A program made the position numbers and the translations under genes. A DNA stretch of 64,000 nt, taken from the NCBI GenBank assembly GCA_036274895.1, contig DASUEU010000004.1:62001-126000 (forward strand), in the 5' to 3' direction. Shown here piece after piece: positions 57,180-64,000 of this stretch (its first letter is position 1; each line of letters opens with the position of its first letter). Below the pieces are notes generated by a model. The model was not told the DNA's origin and made no database searches. It saw only the letters and a program-made list of their open reading frames with translations. The stretch is from CALMKX01 sp036274895 (GTDB taxonomy: Bacteria > Acidobacteriota > Thermoanaerobaculia > Multivoradales > SZUA-115).

Positions 57180-57755
57180 ATGTCCAAGAGTCCTCTGAAC
57201 ACCTCGATGGTGCTGCTCGAGAAGGCTCGCGGCGGCGACGACGCGTCCCTGAACGAGCTGCTCGGGCGTTACGCTGCCCGCGTGACCCGCTGGGCGCAGG
57301 GCCGCCTCTCGAGCCGAGCCCGCCACCGGCTGGACACCGCCGACGTGGTGCAGGACGTGCTGATCTCCCTGGTCCGCCGCCTGCCCGGGCTCGAGATCCG
57401 CGAGGCCCTGCCCGTCTACCTGCGCCGCGCCGTGCTCAACCGCCTCAACGATGAGATCCGCCGCGATCGCTCCGGCGTCGAGACGGCCCTGCCCGAGGGG
57501 CTGGACGCCGAGGACCCCCGGCCCTCGCCGGTCGAGGCGGCGATCGGCCGGGACCGCTTCGGGCTCTTCGAGAGGGAGTTCGCGTCGCTGTCTCCTCTCG
57601 AGCAGACCGCCGTGATCGCCCGCTGTGAGCTGGGCTTCTCCTGGGCGGAGGTGGCCGCCGAGCTGGGGCTGTCGAGCGAGGATGCCGCGAGGATGGCGGC
57701 CAAGCGGGCATTGTTGCACCTGGCTCGTCGGATGGCCGATGCGGGACGACGATAA
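57180..57755 (+). CDS. ECF-subfamily RNA polymerase sigma factor
   Basis: The protein has 191 residues. Region 2 is SLNELLGRYAARVTRWAQGRL ... LDTADVVQDVLISLVRRL ... ALPVYLRRAVLNRLNDEIRR, and region 4 is LFEREFASLSPLEQTAVIARCELGFSWAEVAAELGLSSEDAARMAAKRALLHLAR. This matches the acidobacterial/planctomycete ECF type that lacks an anti-sigma factor and is paired with a Ser/Thr kinase. The kinase gene overlaps its end by 17 nt, so the two are probably one regulatory unit in which phosphorylation may control the sigma factor. Confidence 0.92.
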   Translation: MSKSPLNTSMVLLEKARGGDDASLNELLGRYAARVTRWAQGRLSSRARHRLDTADVVQDVLISLVRRLPGLEIREALPVYLRRAVLNRLNDEIRRDRSGVETALPEGLDAEDPRPSPVEAAIGRDRFGLFEREFASLSPLEQTAVIARCELGFSWAEVAAELGLSSEDAARMAAKRALLHLARRMADAGRR

Positions 57756-60150
57756 CGACCCCCTGCTGCCTCTGGCGGACGCCGTGCTCGAAGGTCGGCC
57801 GACCGACTGGAAGACGGCGACGGCGGCCCTGGACCCGCAGGACGTCGCGGCAGCGGCGGTGCTGGAGGAGCTGGTGCAGCTCTTCGCGGCGGGCCGGGAC
57901 TCGGTGGGTGAGGCCGCCTCGCCGGAACCCATCCTCCTGCGTTGGGGCAAGCTCCAGATTCTCTCCGAGCTGGGCGAGGGCTCCTACGGCAGGGTCTACC
58001 GCGCCCGCGACGAGCAGCTGCGTCGCGAGGTGGCGCTCAAGGTCCGCCAGGCCGGGGGGCCGGACCTCGAGAGCTTCCACCGGGCGGTCCTTCGGGAGGG
58101 GCAGCTGCTGGCCCAGGTGCGGCACGAGAACGTGGCCGCGGTCTACGGGGTGGAGGAGGAGGAGGGCCGGCTCGGGCTGGTGATGGAGCTGGTCGAGGGC
58201 GAGACGCTCGAGGATCTGGTGATGAACGAAGGGCCGCTTTCCGCCGAGGAGGTGGCCCGCATCGGCCGGGATCTGGCCGGCGCCCTCGCCGCGCTGCACG
58301 CCAAGGGCATCGTGCACCGGGACGTGAAGGCGCAGAACGTGCTGCGGCAGAGGGACGGGCGGGTGGTGCTGGTGGACTTCGGGGTGGGCGTGGCCCCCGG
58401 CCAGGGCCTGGGCGCCTCCACCCTCTCGGGCACACCGCTCTACATGGCCCCGGAGCTGCTCGCCGGGGGCGAGCCCACGGCGAAGTCCGATCTCTACAGC
58501 CTGGGCGTGCTCTTGTTCTTCCTCGCCACCGGCGGCAAGTTCCCCCTGGACGCCGAGTCGGTCGAAGAGCTGCTCGACCGCCACCGCGAGGCCGGCGGCG
58601 TTTCCCTGCGCTCGGCCCGCAAAGAGCTGCCGAAGGAGCTGGTGCAGATCATCGAGAGCTGCCTGGCGCCGAAGCCGGAGGAGCGGCCGGAGGGAGCCCA
58701 GGCGGTGCGGATGGACCTGGGTCGGCTCATCGCAGGCCGGCGGCGCAACCTACAGCGCTGGTTCGGGTGGGTGGCGGCGCTGGCTTTGCTGGGATTGGGT
58801 GTGGGTTGGGTGGTGCAGACGGTGAGCGAGCGGGCGGCTGCCGAGAAAGCGGCACGGAGCAGCGAGCTCGAGCGGATCCGCATCATCCAGGAAAGTGGCG
58901 ACTACCTCGCTGCGGCCCCGCCACTTCGGCTCTTGCTCGATCGGTATCCCGATCAGCCAGAGGGTTTGTTCCTGGCCGCCCGGGCGGCGAACGCGGGCGG
59001 CGATTTCCCGGCTTCCCTGGAGCTGACGCGACAGGCCTTTCGCCGCCGGTCGCAGGCTCCCGGCGCCGAGCAGGCACGCATCGAGTCCCTCTACTACTCG
59101 ATACGACTCGACTACGAGAAGGCGCAGAAAGCGGCCGAGCGAGTCCTGGTGATGGCGAGGGAGGGCGCCGTGGCCTCGGACTTCCGGCAAGTCGCACAGA
59201 TGTGCGAGCGCCGCGGCAAGCTGGAGGATGCGGTGCGCCTGGCCGAACAGGGCGCCAAGCAGCGGCCGACGTTGCTCAACACTGGGTACCTGGCGGAAGT
59301 TCTGGTTCAGCAGGGAAGACCCGGCGATGCGCTCGATGTGCTCCGGGCCTCGGCCTTCGACACGGCAGCCGATCGCTCTTACCTGGAGTGGATCCGGGGC
59401 GTCGCTCTCCTCTCGCAGGGCCGACTCGAAGAAGCCAGGGTCGAGTTCGAGACCTTGGCCCTTGGTGGTGGTGTGTACTCTTCAATGGGCAAGCTGCTCC
59501 TCACCCAGCTTCGCGCCCTGGAGGGTGATCTCTCCCAAGCTCAGCGCGAGCTCGTCATGCGGGAAGGGGAAGGGGCGCGATCACCTCAGCAAGTGCCCTG
59601 GCGGGATCGCATCCTGAGGGCGAGGCTCGCTCTGCGACGCGGAAGCTCCACCGAGCTGGCCGCGGCTTTGGTGCCCTTCGAGCAGCAAGACTTTGTGCTC
59701 CCCGAACTACGGATCCTGCGGGACATCGCCTTGCTCTGGGCCGAACAGGGTGACGCAGCGAAGGTCGGATACTGGTTGTCCAGGATCGAGGAGCTCCAAC
59801 CTGCCGATCAGAGCGCGTTTCGCCGCGTCAGCAGTCTCCTGCTCGAGGCCGAGGTGGCCAGGCTCGAAGGCGACCTGGACCGTGCCGGTAGCCTGTTGCA
59901 GGAGGCGAGGATCCTGCCGGAGGATCCTGGCTTCTGGCTCGCCAGGGCGCGCCTCGCCACGGACCAGCGAGACCCCAAGATGGAGGAGGTAGCCCTGCTC
60001 GCCCTGATCGACCAGCGCGGCACCCTCCTCCTCCACGGCTCGGCCCTCGACTGGCAGCAGGCGTGCTGGGACCTGAGGTCGAAGTTCGGGGTCGAGGACG
60101 AGGGTTGCCCGGCCGCGCTCTTCCCGCCTGCTCCCAGCGCGAGGCGTTGA
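57739..60150 (+). CDS. Transmembrane Ser/Thr protein kinase with TPR-rich sensor
   Basis: The protein has 803 residues starting at ATG 57739, within the end of the sigma gene. An N-terminal helical segment (1-70) is followed by the kinase domain (about 73-330): GEGSYGRVYRA, VALKVRQ, HRDVKAQN (Asp195), VDFGVGV and APELLAGGEPTAKSD. One transmembrane helix lies at about 342-364 (WFGWVAALALLGLGVGWVVQTV). The extracytoplasmic part (about 375-800) contains 8-10 TPR-like repeats (SGDYLAAAPPLRLLLDRYPDQPEGLF, GRLEEARVEFETLAL and others). Inference: it senses an envelope state and signals to the coupled ECF factor. Confidence 0.9.
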   Translation: MRDDDNDPLLPLADAVLEGRPTDWKTATAALDPQDVAAAAVLEELVQLFAAGRDSVGEAASPEPILLRWGKLQILSELGEGSYGRVYRARDEQLRREVALKVRQAGGPDLESFHRAVLREGQLLAQVRHENVAAVYGVEEEEGRLGLVMELVEGETLEDLVMNEGPLSAEEVARIGRDLAGALAALHAKGIVHRDVKAQNVLRQRDGRVVLVDFGVGVAPGQGLGASTLSGTPLYMAPELLAGGEPTAKSDLYSLGVLLFFLATGGKFPLDAESVEELLDRHREAGGVSLRSARKELPKELVQIIESCLAPKPEERPEGAQAVRMDLGRLIAGRRRNLQRWFGWVAALALLGLGVGWVVQTVSERAAAEKAARSSELERIRIIQESGDYLAAAPPLRLLLDRYPDQPEGLFLAARAANAGGDFPASLELTRQAFRRRSQAPGAEQARIESLYYSIRLDYEKAQKAAERVLVMAREGAVASDFRQVAQMCERRGKLEDAVRLAEQGAKQRPTLLNTGYLAEVLVQQGRPGDALDVLRASAFDTAADRSYLEWIRGVALLSQGRLEEARVEFETLALGGGVYSSMGKLLLTQLRALEGDLSQAQRELVMREGEGARSPQQVPWRDRILRARLALRRGSSTELAAALVPFEQQDFVLPELRILRDIALLWAEQGDAAKVGYWLSRIEELQPADQSAFRRVSSLLLEAEVARLEGDLDRAGSLLQEARILPEDPGFWLARARLATDQRDPKMEEVALLALIDQRGTLLLHGSALDWQQACWDLRSKFGVEDEGCPAALFPPAPSARR

Positions 60151-60373
60151 AACGCCACGCTACGTAAACACGTCGCTTCGCGACGGGAGATCCCAGATCC
60201 CTCTTCCGTCCCGCCAGGGACGTTCATGGGTAGCGAGGGACCTCGGTCCCTCGCGATTCGTTGGAGACGGCCGCTAGCGCGGCTCGCCCCGGCGGCGTCT
60301 TTGACACCGCCCCCCGCTTCTGGTCTCATGGTTGCCATCCGTTCCCAGACCTTCGGCACGAGAGGTGACGCTC
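60151..60373. other. 223-nt non-coding region with a cluster of hairpins
   Basis: No gene is visible. Hairpins in order: GGCGTT-GA-AACGCC (60143-60156, overlapping the kinase stop), CGTCGC-TTC-GCGACG (60171-60185), CGTCCC-GCCA-GGGACG (60207-60222) and GCGAGGGAC-CTCG-GTCCCTCGC (60233-60254, perfect 9-bp stem). They probably terminate the kinase mRNA, but four in a row could also form a small structured RNA. Confidence 0.5.
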
Positions 60374-61840
60374 ATGAACGTGTCCTTCCTCAAGCCTCCC
60401 ATCGGCGGCATCATCGGCCTCGAGATGATCACCTTCGTCGAGCCCCTGGGATTGGAGTGTGTGGCGGGGGCCCTCGAGCAAACCGGCCACCGCTGCCAGA
60501 TCGTCGACCTGCGCCTCGAGGGCCTCGAGCAGGGCTTCACCAAGGCCCGCTCCTTCGGCCCCCAGATCGTCGGCCTCCAGTGCAACTTCACCACCGAGCG
60601 CTACCGCATGCTGCGGGTGGTGCGGCGGGTTCGTGAGGAGCTTCCCGAGGCCCTGGTCGTGGTGGGCGGCCACGATGCCTCCCGCGATCCCGCCTGGTTC
60701 ATGAGGTCCGGCATTGACGTCGTGGCGGTGGGCGACGGCGAAGACCTGATGCCCCAGCTGGTCGAGGCCTACGAGCAGGGGAAGGACCTCGCCACCGTGC
60801 CGGGACTGCTGATCAACCGGCCCGGCGGGCCGATCGCCACCGGCCACGCCCCAGCCCGCCGCAACGTCGACGAGCTGCCCTTCCCGGCCCGCCACCTGAT
60901 CGCCGACTACGCCGACGAGTACTACATCAACTTCCGCCGCCCCCTGGCCCTGCTCGAGACCGCCCGGGGTTGCCCGTTCAAGTGCAACTTCTGCTCGGTA
61001 TGGAAGTTCCACGAGAGCACCTTCCGTGAGAAGTCCCCCGAGCGGGTGGTCGCCGAGCTGGCCCAGATCAAAGCCCCCAACGTCTTCATCACCGACGACA
61101 TCTTCTGGATGAACGTCAAGCGGGGCCGCGAGCTGGCCGCGGCCCTCAAAGCCTCGGGAATCCGCAAGCACTACACCCTCCAGACTCGCAGCGACATCAT
61201 CTGCAAGTTCCCGGAGCTGGTCGAGCTGTGGCGGGACTGCGGGCGGATGACGGTCTTCCTGGGCCTCGAGAAGGTGGACGACGAGGGCCTTTCCTCGGTC
61301 AACAAGCACAACACCGCCGCCAACAACGATCGCGCCATCCAGATCCTCCAGGACCTGGGGGTCGGCTATACGCCCAACTTCATCGTCGATCCGAGCTGGG
61401 ACCACGGAGACTTCGCCAAGCTGCGTCGCTGGGTGGACAAGACCGGCGCCTACAACAGCGGCTTTTCGGTCTTGACCCCCCTGCCGGGCACCGACCTGTG
61501 GGACGAGGTGAAAGCCGACGTCAACACCGAGGATTGGGAGCTCTTCGACATCGCCCATGCGGTGCTCCCCACCCGGCTGCCGCTCGACGAGTTCTACCGC
61601 GAGTACGCCGGCCTCTGGCAGCACGCCATGGACGTTCGCTTCAAGGTCCACGGTCGGATGCGCACCCAACTCGAGCTGCTCGCCGCCCTGGCAACCGGCC
61701 GGGTCACCTTCACCGCCCTGCGCAAGGGCATGAGGATGGGCAGCGTGCTGAGCCGGCCGCAGTCCTTCCTCGCCGCCCATCAGGCCAGCCCACGCCGCCT
61801 CGCCGAGGCCCGAGACCTGCTGGAGGTCAGTCCGAGCTGA
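60374..61840 (+). CDS. B12-binding radical SAM protein (HpnR/methylase-like)
   Basis: The protein has 488 residues starting at ATG 60374, with GAGGTGA 7 nt upstream. The N-terminal cobalamin-binding domain (about 1-150) includes VEPLGLECVAGALEQTGHRCQIVDL and VVVGGHDASRDP. The radical SAM domain has Cys200, Cys204 and Cys207 in ARGCPFKCNFCSVWKFHE, and a GLEKVDDEGL segment. EPLGLE and FCSVW are shared with hopanoid C-3 methylase HpnR and related class B methylases, so a methyl transfer to an unactivated carbon is the best guess. No hopanoid genes are nearby. The 3' end overlaps the convergent xanthine dehydrogenase gene by 14 nt. Confidence 0.82.
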   Translation: MNVSFLKPPIGGIIGLEMITFVEPLGLECVAGALEQTGHRCQIVDLRLEGLEQGFTKARSFGPQIVGLQCNFTTERYRMLRVVRRVREELPEALVVVGGHDASRDPAWFMRSGIDVVAVGDGEDLMPQLVEAYEQGKDLATVPGLLINRPGGPIATGHAPARRNVDELPFPARHLIADYADEYYINFRRPLALLETARGCPFKCNFCSVWKFHESTFREKSPERVVAELAQIKAPNVFITDDIFWMNVKRGRELAAALKASGIRKHYTLQTRSDIICKFPELVELWRDCGRMTVFLGLEKVDDEGLSSVNKHNTAANNDRAIQILQDLGVGYTPNFIVDPSWDHGDFAKLRRWVDKTGAYNSGFSVLTPLPGTDLWDEVKADVNTEDWELFDIAHAVLPTRLPLDEFYREYAGLWQHAMDVRFKVHGRMRTQLELLAALATGRVTFTALRKGMRMGSVLSRPQSFLAAHQASPRRLAEARDLLEVSPS

Positions 61841-63998
61841 CGGCACCCTGAAGATCGAACACGCCGTGTTCATTCTTCTGGGCATCGGCTCGCGCATGGA
61901 TGGCCTGGAAGATCGCCTCGCAGGTGGCGGGGGAGGGGAGCCTGACCTCGCCGCCGGGCTCGCCGAAGGCGGCCACGGCGTCGCGGATCGCCTCGCGCAC
62001 GGAGATGGCCAGCATCAGCGGCGGCTCGCCGACGGCCTTGCTGCCGTGGATGACCCCGGGCTGCCGGGCATGGGGTAGCAGGGTCACGCGGAAGTCCAGG
62101 GGGGCGTCGCTCACCGCCGGGATGGCGTAGGTGCTGGCGCTGTGGGTGAGCAGGCGCCCCTGTCCATCCCACAGCAGCTCCTCGCGGGTCAGCCAGCCCA
62201 TGCCCTGGACGAAACCGCCCTCGATCTGGCCGCGGTCCACCCCGGGGTTGAGCGAGTCCCCCACGTCCTCGACGATGTCCACGCGCAGCACCCGGTGCAT
62301 GCCGGTGTAGCCGTCCACCTCCACCTCGCAGACCGCCGCGGCGTTGGCGTAGTAGTAGAACGGCCGGCCGGAGGCCGTGCTCCAGTCCCAATGGATGCCC
62401 GGGGTGGCGTAGTAGCCGGTGGCGGCGAGGCTGATGCGCTCGACGTAGGCCTGCTTGCATACTGCGGCGAAGTCCACCGCGAGGCCCCCTGCTCGAGCCT
62501 GGCCGCCGGCGAAGGCGACCTCGGCCGCCTCCACGGCCGCTCCCGCCCGCCTCGCCAGCAGCCGTGCCGCCACCGGCGCCAGGCGCTCGCGCAGGGTGGC
62601 GCAGGCCGCGGCCACGGCGGCGCCGTTCAAGTCCGCTCCGGCTGAAGCCGCCGTCGCCGAGGTGTTGGGCACCTTGTCGGTGCGGGTGGTCATCAGCCGG
62701 ATGCGCTCAGCCGGCAGCCCCAGCTCGCGCATGGCGATGCCCAGCACCTTGGTGTGCAGGCCCTGGCCCATCTCCGTCCCGCCGTGGTTCACCTGGGCGC
62801 TGCCGTCCTGGTAGAGCAGCACCAGGGCGCCGGCCTGGTTGTAGTGGGTCAAGGTGAAGGAGATGCCGAACTTGACCGGCGTCACCGCCAGTCCCCGCTT
62901 GACCTTCGCGTGCTCACGGTTCCAGGCCGCCACGGCCCGGCGGCGCTCGGTGAAGGCCGCCTGCTCGAGCACCGTGTCCCAGCACTGGCGCAGCCGGTCG
63001 TCCCCCAGCTCGACACCGTAGTGGGTGGTGCGGGTCTCACCCCTGCCGCGGTAGAGGTTGCGCTCCCGCACCAGCTCCGGCGGCAGGCCCAGCCGGCGGG
63101 CCACGCGGTCGAGGATCTCCTCGGCGACCAGCATGCCCTGGGGGCCGCCGAAGCCGCGAAAGGCGGTGTTCGAGGCCAGGTTGGTCTTGGCCACCCGGCC
63201 GGAGAAGCGCACCGCCGGCAGGTAGTAGGCGTTGTCGAGGTGGAAGAGGGCGCGATCGAGGATCGCCTGGGAGAGGTCCAGGGACCAGCCGCCGTTGGCC
63301 ACCAGCTCGACCTCGGCCGCGAGCAGCCGGCCCTCGCCGTCGTGGCCCACGCGGAAGCGGGCGAGAAAGGGATGGCGCTTGCCGGTCAGGGTCATGTCGA
63401 GGTCGCGGTCGAGCTGGAGGCGCACGGGCCGGCCGGTCGCCACGGCGGCCAGAGCCGCCAGGCAGGCGAAGGCGTTGCCCTGGGTCTCCTTGCCGCCGAA
63501 GCCGCCGCCCATACGCGGCTGCTCGGTCACCACCTGATTGCGGGGAATCCCCAGCACCTCGGCCACCATGGCCTGGATCTCCGAGGGATGTTGGGTAGAG
63601 GAGCAGACGCGCACGGCCCCGCCCTCCTCGGGCTCGGCCCAGACCGCCTGGGTCTCGAGGTAGAAGTGCTCCTGGCCGCCCAGCTCGAGCTCCCCCTCGA
63701 AGCGGCAGGGCGCGGCCCCGAGCGCAGCGGCGGCGTCCCCCCGCTCCAGGACGTGGGGCTCGGTGTGCCAGCTCTCCTCGGCGATCGCCTGCCGCAGGCT
63801 CGCCACCGGCGCCAGCGGCTGGTAGTCCACCTCCACCAGGGCCGCCGCCGCGCGGCAGGCGCGCAGCGACTCGCCAACCACCAGGGCCACCAGCTGGCCG
63901 TGGTAGCTGACCTCCTCCGCGGCGAAGAGCGGCTCATCGTGCCGGGCCACGCCGACGTTGTTCTGCCCCGGGACGTCCTCGGCCAGCAGCACCGCCAC
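61827..63998 (-). CDS. xdhB: Xanthine dehydrogenase molybdopterin-binding subunit, 5' end missing
   Basis: 723 residues are visible; the gene enters from the right edge, and roughly 50-60 N-terminal residues of a usual length near 780 lie outside. Family blocks are intact: EVSYHGQLVALVVGESLRACRAAA, LETQAVWAEPEE, PRMGGGFGGKETQ, NTAFRGFGGPQGMLVAEEI (substrate arginine), GGTEMGQGLHTKV, and VGEPPLMLAISVREAI (catalytic Glu). It oxidises hypoxanthine to xanthine and urate. The FAD/iron-sulfur subunit is probably upstream, outside the window. It is convergent with the radical SAM gene. Confidence 0.93.
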   Translation of the reverse strand: MAVLLAEDVPGQNNVGVARHDEPLFAAEEVSYHGQLVALVVGESLRACRAAAALVEVDYQPLAPVASLRQAIAEESWHTEPHVLERGDAAAALGAAPCRFEGELELGGQEHFYLETQAVWAEPEEGGAVRVCSSTQHPSEIQAMVAEVLGIPRNQVVTEQPRMGGGFGGKETQGNAFACLAALAAVATGRPVRLQLDRDLDMTLTGKRHPFLARFRVGHDGEGRLLAAEVELVANGGWSLDLSQAILDRALFHLDNAYYLPAVRFSGRVAKTNLASNTAFRGFGGPQGMLVAEEILDRVARRLGLPPELVRERNLYRGRGETRTTHYGVELGDDRLRQCWDTVLEQAAFTERRRAVAAWNREHAKVKRGLAVTPVKFGISFTLTHYNQAGALVLLYQDGSAQVNHGGTEMGQGLHTKVLGIAMRELGLPAERIRLMTTRTDKVPNTSATAASAGADLNGAAVAAACATLRERLAPVAARLLARRAGAAVEAAEVAFAGGQARAGGLAVDFAAVCKQAYVERISLAATGYYATPGIHWDWSTASGRPFYYYANAAAVCEVEVDGYTGMHRVLRVDIVEDVGDSLNPGVDRGQIEGGFVQGMGWLTREELLWDGQGRLLTHSASTYAIPAVSDAPLDFRVTLLPHARQPGVIHGSKAVGEPPLMLAISVREAIRDAVAAFGEPGGEVRLPSPATCEAIFQAIHARADAQKNEHGVFDLQGAVSSD

Positions 63999-64000
63999 CA

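Overview
The window is a GC-rich chromosomal segment with about 50 protein genes, no rRNA or tRNA gene, no CRISPR array and no recognisable insertion sequence. The gene content fits a Gram-negative bacterium: EnvC/CtpA/YibQ-like envelope genes, a DUF5916 outer-membrane-type protein, FtsX-type ABC exporters and several lipoproteins. It is most like Acidobacteriota. This assignment is inference; it rests on the ECF sigma factor plus Ser/Thr kinase-TPR pair, the PATAN/DUF4388 protein and the style of the secreted proteases. No single gene is diagnostic.

Layout. 1-9 kb: the end of an EAL protein, a molybdopterin oxidoreductase, then a leftward run of a small conserved protein, an S9 peptidase, a DUF5916 protein, a YceI protein with its MarR regulator, and a tailed HU protein. 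9-19 kb: a lipoprotein peptide-binding protein, the envC-ctpA-yibQ-like cell-division operon (its CtpA has lost both catalytic residues), the ybbA/ybbP/tesA-like group, and MazG. 19-25 kb: DUF1844, a TPR membrane protein, a DUF4388 protein, and dnaK-hspR. 25-29 kb: a defence or recognition locus, described below. 29-36 kb: a DnaC-like ATPase, a SpoIID protein, a secreted trypsin-like protease, an omega-amidase/aminotransferase pair and an HTH protein. 36-45 kb: a vanadium haloperoxidase, an acyl-CoA dehydrogenase-meaB-epimerase operon, carA, a LolC/E-like permease and a dienelactone hydrolase. 45-54 kb: lepA with a CDGSH protein, a Ser/Thr kinase, a cysteine-rich secreted peptide, DinB, vapBC and ettA. 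54-64 kb: an ABC exporter, two divergent ECF sigma factors, a kinase-TPR protein, a B12/radical SAM enzyme and a partial xanthine dehydrogenase.

The most notable locus is 25.2-29.0 kb. A 1012-residue TIR-NACHT protein ends in a formylglycine-generating-enzyme/C-type-lectin-fold domain. Its last 45 residues look like the variable region of a diversity-generating retroelement (DGR) target. Directly downstream lie a CTGRA-type short repeat, a 15-bp-arm palindrome and an Avd accessory gene. The Avd gene breaks off after about 80 residues, and no reverse transcriptase or template repeat is in the window. This looks like a DGR-diversified TIR-STAND sensor whose retroelement core has been lost or moved.

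The regulatory sequence adds three recurring themes. At least five genes have a -10-like hexamer only 6-9 nt before the start codon, suggesting leaderless mRNAs. Seven copies of a 26-nt GTAGGGGC...GCCC element carry stems that vary in a compensatory way. Inverted repeats overlap or abut the promoters of marR and dnaK.
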